Source: an uncultured Collinsella sp. (GTDB taxonomy: Bacteria; Actinomycetota; Coriobacteriia; Coriobacteriales; Coriobacteriaceae). From it: 32,257 bases of DNA. Both the position numbers and the translations under genes were made by a program. Under the pieces are notes generated by a model that did no database searches, had not been told where the DNA came from, and saw only the letters and a program-made list of their open reading frames with translations. The stretch is taken from the NCBI GenBank assembly GCA_902494555.1, contig CABUTR010000020.1:1-32257 (forward strand), given 5' to 3'. Position 1 is the stretch's first letter, and each line of letters starts with the position of its first letter. Below are positions 13,731 through 21,720 of the stretch, piece by piece.

Positions 13731-16030
13731 GTGCGACCGAGCGAGAGCACGTGATGCCTCCGCGGCCCCTGATTCCGTGGACGATGGCCCTGTGTGCCGG
13801 CATGTGCGTGAGCTGCGCCTTGGTGCTCAGCATAGCCGCTGATGCGCTGCTGAGGGAGCGGGCGACGGCGGTCGGGCCGCTATGGGCCATTCCCGTTGCG
13901 GCAGCGGTTTTCGTTGTGCTGGCTCACTCTTGTGCGAGGCTTGCCCCTTTGAAGCGGTGGCTGTATGCCGCGTCCGTCGGTCTCATAGCGGGTGCGGTCG
14001 TTTCGGCGTGGTGGGCCGTGGGTGCGCTCAACGCCTCGAAGACGCTCGACGGTCGAGCGGCAAGCAGTCTCGAGTTTGTCGTGCAGGGTGACCCATCCAT
14101 AAATGACGACGTGTATTCCTATACCTGCGAGGCACGCTCGGACGGTAAGAACTTGGCAACGGTTCGCCTATCGTGTGACCGTGAGTTCAAGGTCGGGGCG
14201 CACGTGCGTGTTATCGGTCGCGTGTCACGTTTTGAGAACGATGCGTATGGACGTTCGCGCGTGCTTCGAGGCGAGGTGCGCAAGGTTAAAGCCGTTCGGA
14301 TTGTGTCGGTCGATGAGGGTTCTCCGAGGCCGCTGCTTCGGCTGCGAAATGGGCTGCTTGCGTCCATCGCGCCTGCGACCGACCCGGCGCGTGCGCTCAT
14401 AGCCGGTGTCGTCTGCGGTCGTTCGGCCGAGCTGCGCGCCCAGCCGGCGGGCGACTGGTTTTCGGTGACGGGAACGGCGCATCTTATCGCAGTCTCGGGC
14501 AGCCATTTGGCTATCGTGGGGTTTGTAATCGAGGGCGTATTGCAAAAGACTCGGTGCTCACGTGGTCTTCAGCGGGCGATATTGGCGATAACGCTTGTGG
14601 GCTACGCTGCCTTTACGGGCGCGTCTCCCTCGGCCGTGCGCGCGTGCTGCATGGTGTTCGTGACGCTTGTCGTAAACGGCGCGGGGCGTCGTCGGCACGG
14701 CCTTTCGGCACTCTTCGTAACCATGTCCATCTTTGTGCTACTGCGGCCGACGGTGCTGTTCGAGATGGGCTTTCAGCTTTCATGCGCCAGCGTCTTAGCC
14801 ATTCTGTGCTTTTGTCCCTATGCGACCTACGCGTTGGGTGAGCTAGGTGTGCCATCGGGCGTTGCCAGCGTGCTTTCCGTCACGCTGTGCTCGCAACTGG
14901 CGATACTTCCCATTGCCATTCCTGCCTTCGGTACATTCTCGCTCATTGCTCCGTTTGCAAATGCGGTCATCGGTCCGGTGGTGAGCGTTCTGCTCGCTGT
15001 GTCGATCGCGCTGGCTCCCTTTTCGCTCGTGGGACCGTTGCGGACTTGGGCGCTCGTTGTGCCCATGATTGCCGCCCGTTGCGCGCTGTTCTTCGAGCAG
15101 CTGTTTGCCGCCGTGCCGGGTGCATACGTGAGCGTGCCGCCCGATAGCATGTGGATTTACCTAGTGCCGTGTTTTCTGGCGGTTCTGCTGGTCTGGTGGC
15201 CGCGTCCCCGTGCACGTCCTATGGCGGTGGGGCTTGCATGCCTGATGCTCTTGGCTGCGATTCCGTACGTCTATTGGGATCGATTCGCTCCGCCTTCGGT
15301 GACGGTGCTCGATGTGGGCCAGGCCGATGCGATTCTTATCCGCCAAGGCGGCGCAGTAGCTCTCGTCGACTGCGGGCTCGACGAGCGTGTGGTTGCGGCG
15401 TTGGTTCGCAATAACGTGCACCATATCGATGCCGTCTTTGTGACGCATTGGGATGAGGACCACTGGGGTGGTTTGCCTGCCGTGCTCGAACAGTTTTCGG
15501 TCGGAACGATTGCCGTGGCGGCGGATGCGCTGGAGGATGCTCCTGCCGAGGTATTGAACCGACCTAGCGTGGAGTATCGGCAGGTGCGCCGTGGGGATAC
15601 GGTCGACATCGGCTCATTTTGCGCTCGCGTGATGTGGCCATTCGAGTTCGTGGATGGCGAGGGAAATGAGGACTCGCTTGTCCTGCTGCTCTCTTATGTT
15701 CAGGAAGGCAAGGGCCTGCGAATACTTCTCACCGGTGATGCCGAGCTCGACCAAGAGCGGGAATTCGTGCAGGAGGTGGGGGATATCGATGTCCTTAAAC
15801 TTGGGCATCACGGCTCCAAGGTTTCAGTCGATGGCGAGTTGCTGGACGTCCTGAAGCCCGAGCTTTCCCTCGCAAGCGCCGGTGAGGGGAATCGATACGG
15901 CCATCCGTCCGATGCCTGCATCGATGCCGTTAAGGAAGCGGGTGGTGTGTTCGCGTGTACCATCGAACACGGCGACATTACCGTCACACCGACTGCGAAT
16001 GGCTTTGCGATGCGATGCCAGCTACCGTGA
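13727..16030 (+). CDS. comEC: ComEC/Rec2-family DNA uptake channel
   Basis: A 767-residue polytopic membrane protein forming the channel for single-stranded DNA in natural transformation. Several hydrophobic segments with a soluble DUF4131-like region (about residues 110-190) precede the competence domain (about 220-500), which begins GTAHLIAVSGSHLAIVGFVI. The C-terminal metallo-beta-lactamase domain, thought to degrade the non-transported strand, starts near residue 522 (VTVLDVGQADAILI). It has HWDEDHWGG near 574 and GHHGS near 693, so the metal ligands look intact. ATG 13727 overlaps the comEA stop. Other uptake genes such as comEB, comF or pilus genes are not in the window, so real competence is unproven. 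Confidence 0.94.
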   Translation: MSATEREHVMPPRPLIPWTMALCAGMCVSCALVLSIAADALLRERATAVGPLWAIPVAAAVFVVLAHSCARLAPLKRWLYAASVGLIAGAVVSAWWAVGALNASKTLDGRAASSLEFVVQGDPSINDDVYSYTCEARSDGKNLATVRLSCDREFKVGAHVRVIGRVSRFENDAYGRSRVLRGEVRKVKAVRIVSVDEGSPRPLLRLRNGLLASIAPATDPARALIAGVVCGRSAELRAQPAGDWFSVTGTAHLIAVSGSHLAIVGFVIEGVLQKTRCSRGLQRAILAITLVGYAAFTGASPSAVRACCMVFVTLVVNGAGRRRHGLSALFVTMSIFVLLRPTVLFEMGFQLSCASVLAILCFCPYATYALGELGVPSGVASVLSVTLCSQLAILPIAIPAFGTFSLIAPFANAVIGPVVSVLLAVSIALAPFSLVGPLRTWALVVPMIAARCALFFEQLFAAVPGAYVSVPPDSMWIYLVPCFLAVLLVWWPRPRARPMAVGLACLMLLAAIPYVYWDRFAPPSVTVLDVGQADAILIRQGGAVALVDCGLDERVVAALVRNNVHHIDAVFVTHWDEDHWGGLPAVLEQFSVGTIAVAADALEDAPAEVLNRPSVEYRQVRRGDTVDIGSFCARVMWPFEFVDGEGNEDSLVLLLSYVQEGKGLRILLTGDAELDQEREFVQEVGDIDVLKLGHHGSKVSVDGELLDVLKPELSLASAGEGNRYGHPSDACIDAVKEAGGVFACTIEHGDITVTPTANGFAMRCQLP

Positions 16031-16038
16031 CGACGTCG

Positions 16039-16068
16039 TTGGCGTGTGGTGGGCCCCTGGGCTAGAAT
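16039..16068 (+). promoter_or_regulatory. Candidate promoter of holA
   Basis: TTGGCG (16039-16044) and TAGAAT (16063-16068) are 18 bp apart, with the holA ATG 40 bp after the -10. Confidence 0.5.
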
Positions 16069-16108
16069 GGCACGGAACGAATACGAAGGCCTGCGGGAGG
16101 GGAGCGCA

Positions 16109-17071
16109 ATGTCCGAAACCGGTTTGCTGCCGGCATATCTGATCGTCGGTACCGACGGAGTTAAGCGCGACCACGCCGTCTCGCGTATGAAAGCGCGTCT
16201 GGAAAAATCGGGTATGGTCGAGTTCAACATCGACGAGCGCGACATGACCAAGGACCCCGATATCGAGTCCATTATCGGATCGCTTAACACCTTTCCGATG
16301 GGCAGCGAGTTTCGTCTGGTAATCCTCGATGGCTGCTCAAAGCTCGCCAAGGCGGTCTCGGAGCCGCTCGTTGGGTATCTGACGAGTCCCAGCCCAACAA
16401 CGGTCTGCCTCATCATCGCTGACTCACTTGCCAAGAATACGCGCCTGTATAAGGCAATCGCCAAGATCGACAAGAAGGCTATCGTCGATTGCTCGGGTAC
16501 CAAGCGCTGGGAACTGCCGCGCCGTGTTCAGCAGATGGCGACGCAGCGCGGTAAGTCGATTTCGACGGCGGCCGCCGAGGAGCTCGTCTCGCGTTCGGGC
16601 GAAAACACGCGCATGCTCGATAACGACTTGGCTAAGCTTGCCCAGATGGTCGAGTCGCCCCAGATTGAACTTGCCGATGTTGAGCGCTGGATTGTACGTA
16701 CGGCCGAGATCCAACCCTGGGACTTCCTCAACGCCGTCTCGGCTCGCGATATGCGGCGTTCGCTCGAGCTCTTTAAGCTCCTGCCCTCCAAGAGCTACGT
16801 GTGGACTTACACATTGCTGTGCGGTCGCATTCGCGAGCTTATCGTCGCCAAGGCGCTCGACGCGCGTGGGCAGGGTCGCGAGCTGGCCGCAACGCTCAAG
16901 CTCCAGTCCTGGCAGGTCAAGAATCACCTGACCTGGGCGCGTCGTTTTTCGATGACCGAGCTCGTCGCAGCGCTCGAGGGTGCCGTTGATGTGGAGCTCG
17001 CGCTCAAGGGTTCGGCCGATTCTCAGACGGCGCTTTTGCTCTGGATTACGAACATCTTGAGAAAATCGTGA
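16109..17071 (+). CDS. holA: DNA polymerase III delta subunit
   Basis: A 320-residue clamp-loader subunit that opens the beta clamp during loading. It has the HolA layout: an N-terminal AAA-like region without a P-loop (PAYLIVGTDGVKRDHAV), a central KRWELPRRVQQMA segment, and a helical C-terminal collar domain (residues about 210-320). The start at 16109 is preceded by GGGAGGGGAG; the frame is open further upstream, but that extension is not family-like. Position directly after comEC and before rpsT is the common order in Gram-positive bacteria. Confidence 0.92.
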   Translation: MSETGLLPAYLIVGTDGVKRDHAVSRMKARLEKSGMVEFNIDERDMTKDPDIESIIGSLNTFPMGSEFRLVILDGCSKLAKAVSEPLVGYLTSPSPTTVCLIIADSLAKNTRLYKAIAKIDKKAIVDCSGTKRWELPRRVQQMATQRGKSISTAAAEELVSRSGENTRMLDNDLAKLAQMVESPQIELADVERWIVRTAEIQPWDFLNAVSARDMRRSLELFKLLPSKSYVWTYTLLCGRIRELIVAKALDARGQGRELAATLKLQSWQVKNHLTWARRFSMTELVAALEGAVDVELALKGSADSQTALLLWITNILRKS

Positions 17072-17120
17072 TGATACCTGCCTATTTGACAAATTCGTTC
17101 TATCCCTTTGAGAGGGAGCG

Positions 17121-17129
17121 TGCTATAGT
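17121..17129 (+). promoter_or_regulatory. Extended -10 promoter of rpsT
   Basis: TGCTATAGT, identical to the rpmB promoter core, lies 76 bp upstream of the rpsT start. TTGACA at 17086-17091 is 32 bp from the hexamer, too far to serve as its -35. Confidence 0.55.
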
Positions 17130-17139
17130 AGGCGCTTGC

Positions 17140-17199
17140 ATGACCTCACCGTGTCTCAGAGGTGTCATACATTTTTTGCAAGGAACTCGAAAGGAACTC
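17140..17199 (+). promoter_or_regulatory. rpsT leader: terminator-like hairpin and tandem ribosome sites
   Basis: ATGACCTC (17140-17147) pairs with GAGGTGTCAT (17159-17168) through eight pairs and a two-base bulge, and six T residues follow (17172-17177). Two direct copies of AAGGAACTC (17080+100 to 17188, that is 17180-17188, and 17191-17199) stand 11 bp apart; the second is well spaced for the GTG start. S20 is autoregulated in E. coli, so leader control is plausible here, but no binding site is recognisable. Confidence 0.45.
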
Positions 17200-17204
17200 C
17201 AGAA

Positions 17205-17471
17205 GTGGCAAACATCAAGTCTCAGAAGAAGCGTATCCGCACCAATGAGGCAGCTCGCATGCGTAACAAGGCTGTCAAGTCCGAGCTCAAGACGCTGACC
17301 AAGCACGTCCAGTCCGCCGTCGCCGAGGGCGACGCCGAGAAGGCCCAGGCTGCCCTCAAGACCGTCACCAAGCGTCTCGACATGGCTGCCGCCAAGCATG
17401 TTATCCACAAGAACCAGGCTTCCAACCGCAAGTCCGGTCTTGCCAAGCTCGTGAACAGCATCAACGCCTAA
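17205..17471 (+). CDS. rpsT: 30S ribosomal protein S20
   Basis: An 88-residue basic helical protein that binds 16S rRNA in the small subunit. It begins (M)ANIKSQKKRIRTNEAARMRN, the classic S20 N-terminus, which fixes the start at GTG 17205. AAGGA lies nine bases upstream and is part of a duplicated motif. The open frame extends further upstream, but those residues are not conserved. It is a single-gene unit with its own promoter and terminator, downstream of holA in the order usual for Gram-positives. Confidence 0.96.
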   Translation: MANIKSQKKRIRTNEAARMRNKAVKSELKTLTKHVQSAVAEGDAEKAQAALKTVTKRLDMAAAKHVIHKNQASNRKSGLAKLVNSINA

Positions 17472-17508
17472 GTTGTAAATTTCACACCACACAGATTACG
17501 CGCATAAA

Positions 17509-17542
17509 TGGAGCCTGTTTTATGGAACAGGCTCCATTTTTT
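17509..17542 (+). terminator. Intrinsic terminator of rpsT
   Basis: GGAGCCTGTT (17510-17519) and AACAGGCTCC (17526-17535) form a perfect stem with one further T-A pair, followed by TTTTTT (17537-17542). It ends 26 bases before the lepA start. Confidence 0.93.
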
Positions 17543-17545
17543 GTA

Positions 17546-17567
17546 CCGCTCGGGTAAGATAGTCCGC
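17546..17567 (+). promoter_or_regulatory. lepA promoter, apparently leaderless
   Basis: TAAGAT (17555-17560) stands seven bases before the lepA ATG, so transcription would begin at or next to the start codon. No ribosome binding site is present, and the rpsT terminator ends just upstream. The hexamer is preceded by CCGCTCGGG, also found before the dnaJ-like promoter at 21664. Confidence 0.5.
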
Positions 17568-19379
17568 ATGAATACTTCAATTGACATTTCCCACATCCGC
17601 AACTTCTCGATCGTTGCGCACATCGACCATGGCAAGTCCACGATCAGTGACCGCATCCTCGAGCTCACCCATACCGTCGACGAACGCGACATGGAGTCGC
17701 AGCTGCTCGACACCATGGATATCGAGCGCGAGCGCGGCATTACGATCAAGTCCAATGCCGTCCGCGTTTCCTATGACGCCGACGATGGTGAGACGTATCA
17801 GTTCAATCTGATCGATACGCCGGGCCACGTGGACTTTACCTATGAGGTCTCGCGCTCGCTGGCAGCCTGTGAGGGCGCGGTACTCGTTGTCGACGCCACG
17901 CAGGGCGTCGAGGCGCAGACCGTCTCCAACGCGACGCTCGCCATGAACGCCAATCTGGACATTGTGCCGGCCATCAACAAGATCGACCTGCCCTCGGCCC
18001 ATCCCGATGAGGTTAAGACCGAGATCGAGGATGACCTGGCGATCCCTGCCGATGATGCTGTGTGCGTCTCGGGCAAGACCGGCGAGGGCATTCACGATCT
18101 GCTGGAGTCCATTGTCTTTTTGATTTCGCCGCCTAAGGGCGATGCAAACGCTCCGCTCAAAGCGCTCATTTTGGATTCGTACTTTGACGAGTATCGCGGT
18201 GTGGTGGCTACGGTGCGCGTCTTCGATGGTTCCATCAAAAAGGGCGATACCCTGCTTATGATGCAAGCCAAGGGCGACTTTTTGGTCGACGGCGTGGGCG
18301 TCAAGCGTCCTGCCGAGACCCCGGTCGACGCGCTGACGGTCGGCGAGGTCGGATATGTGGTCACGGGCTTGAAGGATCCCGAGGCCGTTCGCGTGGGCGA
18401 TACCCTTACGTGGGCGTCGAACCCCTGCCCCGAGCCGCTTCCCGGTTATCGCGAGGCCAAGCCCATGGTCTATACGGGCCTGTTCCCGATCGACAACAAG
18501 GACTACGAGAACCTGCGTGACGCGCTCGATAAACTGCACGTCAACGACCCGTCGTTGGTGTGGGAGCCCGAGACCTCGGTGGCGCTCGGCTTCGGCTTCC
18601 GCGTGGGCTTCCTGGGCCTGCTGCACATGGAAGTCGTCAAGGAACGCCTGGAGCGCGAGTTCAACCTGGACCTCATTGCCACGAGTCCCTCGGTTGATTA
18701 TCACGTCTACAAGACCGACGGCGAAATGATCGATGTCCGCAGTCCGCAGGACCTTCCCGAGGCCACACGCATCGATCGTATCGAGGAACCCTACCTCAAG
18801 GCAAAGATCATCTGCCCGCCTGAGTACACGGGTGCCGTCATGCAGCTCGCCATCGAGCACCGCGGCGTCACAACCGACATGATCCACCTGACGAGCAAAT
18901 CGGTCGAGATGCGCTTCGATATGCCGCTCGCCGAGCTCATCTTGGACTTCTTCGATCAGCTCAAGAGCCGAACCAAGGGCTATGCCTCGCTCGACTACGA
19001 GTTCAACGAATATCGCCCCTCCGAGCTCGTCAAGCTCGACATTCTGCTTTCGGGCGACGAAGTGGACGCGCTGTCGTTTATCGTGCACAAGGATAAGGCA
19101 TATGGCCTGGCCCGTGGCCTGTGCGACAAGCTCAAGGAGATCATCCCGCGTCAGCTGTTCGAGGTGCCCATCCAGGGTGCTATCGGCAACAAGATCATCG
19201 CCCGTTCCACCGTCAAGGCGCGTCGCAAGGACGTTCTTGCTAAGTGCTACGGCGGCGATATCTCGCGTAAGCGCAAGCTGCTCGAGAAGCAGAAAGAGGG
19301 CAAGAAGCGTATGAAGGCCATCGGATCGGTCGAGGTCCCGCAGGAGGCCTTTATGGCGATCCTCAAGGTGGACGAGTAG
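17568..19379 (+). CDS. lepA: Elongation factor 4 (LepA)
   Basis: A 603-residue ribosome-dependent GTPase, close to the family's usual 600. It is linked to back-translocation and to 30S biogenesis. The G1 motif AHIDHGKST is at about residues 17-25. DTPGHVDF and NKIDLP follow, then domains II, III and V, and the LepA-specific C-terminal domain ending KEGKKRMKAIGSVEVPQEAF. I choose ATG 17568 (MNTSIDISHIRNFS) because the upstream part of the open frame crosses the rpsT terminator. No ribosome site precedes it, consistent with a leaderless message. dusB begins four bases after the stop. Confidence 0.96.
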   Translation: MNTSIDISHIRNFSIVAHIDHGKSTISDRILELTHTVDERDMESQLLDTMDIERERGITIKSNAVRVSYDADDGETYQFNLIDTPGHVDFTYEVSRSLAACEGAVLVVDATQGVEAQTVSNATLAMNANLDIVPAINKIDLPSAHPDEVKTEIEDDLAIPADDAVCVSGKTGEGIHDLLESIVFLISPPKGDANAPLKALILDSYFDEYRGVVATVRVFDGSIKKGDTLLMMQAKGDFLVDGVGVKRPAETPVDALTVGEVGYVVTGLKDPEAVRVGDTLTWASNPCPEPLPGYREAKPMVYTGLFPIDNKDYENLRDALDKLHVNDPSLVWEPETSVALGFGFRVGFLGLLHMEVVKERLEREFNLDLIATSPSVDYHVYKTDGEMIDVRSPQDLPEATRIDRIEEPYLKAKIICPPEYTGAVMQLAIEHRGVTTDMIHLTSKSVEMRFDMPLAELILDFFDQLKSRTKGYASLDYEFNEYRPSELVKLDILLSGDEVDALSFIVHKDKAYGLARGLCDKLKEIIPRQLFEVPIQGAIGNKIIARSTVKARRKDVLAKCYGGDISRKRKLLEKQKEGKKRMKAIGSVEVPQEAFMAILKVDE

Positions 19380-19383
19380 GTCC

Positions 19384-20427
19384 ATGGCGCTTTCTGATTA
19401 CAGCAAGCGGCTGCTGGGTGCCTATGCCGAGCAGCCGTTCCTTATGGCTCCCATGGCGGGCGTGACCGACCCCGCCTATCGCATCATGTGTCGCCGCCGC
19501 GGTGCCAACCTTGCCTACAGCGAGATGGTGAGCGTGGCGGGTCTTGCCTATGCCAGCAACAAGACCTGGCGCCTGGTGCTACCGGCCGACGAGGAGCAGC
19601 AGATTTGCGTGCAGCTCTTTGGCTCCAAGCCCGAGCAGTTTGCGAGCGCCGTCGTCGCCGTCGAGGAGCGCGTTGGCGATCGCCTGTCGCTCATCGATAT
19701 CAATATGGCATGCCCCGCCCGCAAGGTTGTCACCAAGGGCGAGGGTTCGGCGCTCATGCGCACGCCCGACCTGGCGGAGAAGATCGTCGAGGCCACGGTT
19801 GGCGCGGCGCACGTGCCCGTGACCGTCAAGATTCGCAAGGGCTTTTATGCCGAGGACCGCAATGCCGCGACATTTGCCCAGATGCTTGAGAGTGCAGGGG
19901 CTGCCGCAGTCGCCGTGCATGGTCGTTGCGCCACGCAGCTCTACACGGGCCAGGCCGATTGGTCGGTCGTCGATGAGGTTGCCGACGCTGTCGAGATTCC
20001 CGTGATTGGTTCGGGCGATGTGTTCTCGGCCGAGGACGCTGCTGAGCATCTGCACGGCTCGGGTGCCAGCGCGGTGTTTATCGCGCGCGGCATCTACGGC
20101 AATCCGTGGGTGTTCGGCGATGCCCGAGCCCTTGCACTCGATGGCACGCCGGTTCCTTCTCGCTTCTCGGTCGAGCGCCTGGAGGCTCTGCGCGAGCACC
20201 TGACGTTGACGCACGAGCTTCTGCCGCTCATGTCGCGTGCTCGCACGTACGCAAGCTGGTACTTAAAGGGCATGCCCCATGCCGCCGCCTGGCGCGCTCA
20301 GGTGGTTCGTTGCTCTACGTACGAGGAGTTTATGGCGCTGGTCGATGATATCGAGCGCGACGTGGTGGCCTGCGAGGCCGCGCTTGCCGCCGGCGAGTCG
20401 GTGCCTGCTCATCCGCTGGAGGCCTAA
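19384..20427 (+). CDS. dusB: tRNA-dihydrouridine synthase (DusB-like)
   Basis: A 347-residue flavoenzyme reducing specific uridines in tRNA to dihydrouridine using FMN and NADPH. The TIM barrel starts at about residue 18 with FLMAPMAGVTDPAYR. The catalytic Cys lies in NMACPARKV, and the FMN phosphate site is GSGDVFSAEDA. A helical RNA-binding domain fills the C-terminus (about 255-335). The DusB subtype is the common one in Gram-positives, but the exact tRNA position cannot be read from sequence. It sits between lepA and hemW with gaps of only a few bases, so the three are probably one transcript. Confidence 0.9.
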   Translation: MALSDYSKRLLGAYAEQPFLMAPMAGVTDPAYRIMCRRRGANLAYSEMVSVAGLAYASNKTWRLVLPADEEQQICVQLFGSKPEQFASAVVAVEERVGDRLSLIDINMACPARKVVTKGEGSALMRTPDLAEKIVEATVGAAHVPVTVKIRKGFYAEDRNAATFAQMLESAGAAAVAVHGRCATQLYTGQADWSVVDEVADAVEIPVIGSGDVFSAEDAAEHLHGSGASAVFIARGIYGNPWVFGDARALALDGTPVPSRFSVERLEALREHLTLTHELLPLMSRARTYASWYLKGMPHAAAWRAQVVRCSTYEEFMALVDDIERDVVACEAALAAGESVPAHPLEA

Positions 20428-20429
20428 CG

Positions 20430-21662
20430 GTGGCCGTTACCGCGCTGTACGTGCACGTGCCGTTTTGCGCTCAAAAGTGCCGGTACTGCGACTTTGACTC
20501 GCGCAGCTTTGCTGCGTGTGATTTGGATGCCGCGCTCGATTCGTATTTTGAGCAGTTGTATGCGCGCCTCGATTCCTTTAGCGACGCCGGGGCGCTTGCG
20601 CAGGTCCGCACGGTCTATACTGGCGGCGGCACGCCATCGCTGGCAGGGGAGCGCCTGGTGGAACTTGCCTGGCGTATCTCCATGTGGTGCAAACCCGTTG
20701 AATTTACTTGCGAAGCCAATCCTGAGTCCCTGACCGCTGAGCTCGCCACCGCGCTTGCCGAGGCGGGTGTCACGCGCATCTCTCTGGGCGTGCAAACCCT
20801 CGACAATACCGAGCTGGCTGCTATTGGCCGCATTCACGATGCCAATCGGGCACTTGCCGCTATCGCGACGGTGAAGGATGTTGGGCTCGATGTGTCGTGC
20901 GACCTTATGTGCGGGCTTCCCGGACAGACTATGGCGAGCTGGCAGCACACGCTCGATGGCGTGCTTGAGGCGGCCCCGCACCATGTGTCGGTCTATCCGC
21001 TCACGCTCGAGGAGGGCACGCCGCTTTACCGCATGGTGTGCCGTGACGAGTCGCTTGAGCCCGATGAGGATTTCCAGGCCGCATGCATGGACGTTGCGCG
21101 CCAGCGGCTGAGTTCGGCCGGCTACCATCCGTATGAGGTGGCGAGCTACGCGCTCGATGGGCATGAATGTGCCCATAATATCGCCTACTGGACTGGTCGG
21201 GGCTACCTGGGCCTGGGTCGTTCTGCCGCGGGCATGCTCGACGACGAGGATTTCGACCGCTTGGCTGGACTGTTTCCCGGCGTGGCTCCCCGTGGTGACT
21301 TTCACCGCGTGCGTTTGGTACAACGCGACGATGCCGCGACTATGTTTGATGCCGAGTATCTGTCGCGGCGCGAGGCGGCGGCCGAGGACCTGATGCTCGC
21401 TTGTCGCATGACGCGCGGTGTTGATTCCGACCTGTTGGTTCGCGCGTCTCGTGTCATCCCTGCCGATGAACTGGCAGCGGCTTGTGATCGCGCTCTTGAG
21501 CTTGGGCTTGCCACTTGGGTGCCCGAGCACGGTGATACCCATGCGGGGCCTATCGCCTCTGTCGATGTCATCGCTGGCCGCACCTGTGCCCGTCTGGCGC
21601 CGACCCATCTGGGCTGGCTCGATGGAAATGTTCTGTTCGAGCTGTTTTGGGATCTAGCTTAG
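20430..21662 (+). CDS. hemW: HemW-like radical SAM protein
   Basis: A 410-residue radical SAM protein related to coproporphyrinogen III dehydrogenase. Cys13, Cys17 and Cys20 (CAQKCRYC) bind the [4Fe-4S] cluster, preceded by YVHVPF as in HemW/HemN. GGGTPS and CEANPESL follow, then GVQTLDNTELAAIGR and the C-terminal HemN domain. Many proteins once named HemN belong to HemW, a haem chaperone lacking oxidase activity; a Cys follows the CxxxCxxC at only the spacing CRYCDFDS, not the HemN-type CxxxCxxCxC, which supports HemW. The GTG start has GGAGG seven bases upstream. Confidence 0.88.
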   Translation: MAVTALYVHVPFCAQKCRYCDFDSRSFAACDLDAALDSYFEQLYARLDSFSDAGALAQVRTVYTGGGTPSLAGERLVELAWRISMWCKPVEFTCEANPESLTAELATALAEAGVTRISLGVQTLDNTELAAIGRIHDANRALAAIATVKDVGLDVSCDLMCGLPGQTMASWQHTLDGVLEAAPHHVSVYPLTLEEGTPLYRMVCRDESLEPDEDFQAACMDVARQRLSSAGYHPYEVASYALDGHECAHNIAYWTGRGYLGLGRSAAGMLDDEDFDRLAGLFPGVAPRGDFHRVRLVQRDDAATMFDAEYLSRREAAAEDLMLACRMTRGVDSDLLVRASRVIPADELAAACDRALELGLATWVPEHGDTHAGPIASVDVIAGRTCARLAPTHLGWLDGNVLFELFWDLA

Positions 21663-21663
21663 G

Positions 21664-21678
21664 CCGCTCGGGTAGAAT
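21664..21678 (+). promoter_or_regulatory. Candidate promoter of the membrane-type dnaJ
   Basis: CCGCTCGGGTAGAAT carries a -10-like TAGAAT (21673-21678) 43 bp before the ATG, preceded by the same nine bases as the lepA promoter. No clear -35 is seen. Confidence 0.4.
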
Positions 21679-21720
21679 TACCGGAATATATACGCTGCTG
21701 TGAGCAGGAGGTTGCCGCGC

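Noticed and set aside
17577..19385. 602-residue open frame antisense to lepA
   Set aside because: LepA is unmistakable on the plus strand; the antisense frame has no recognisable motif.
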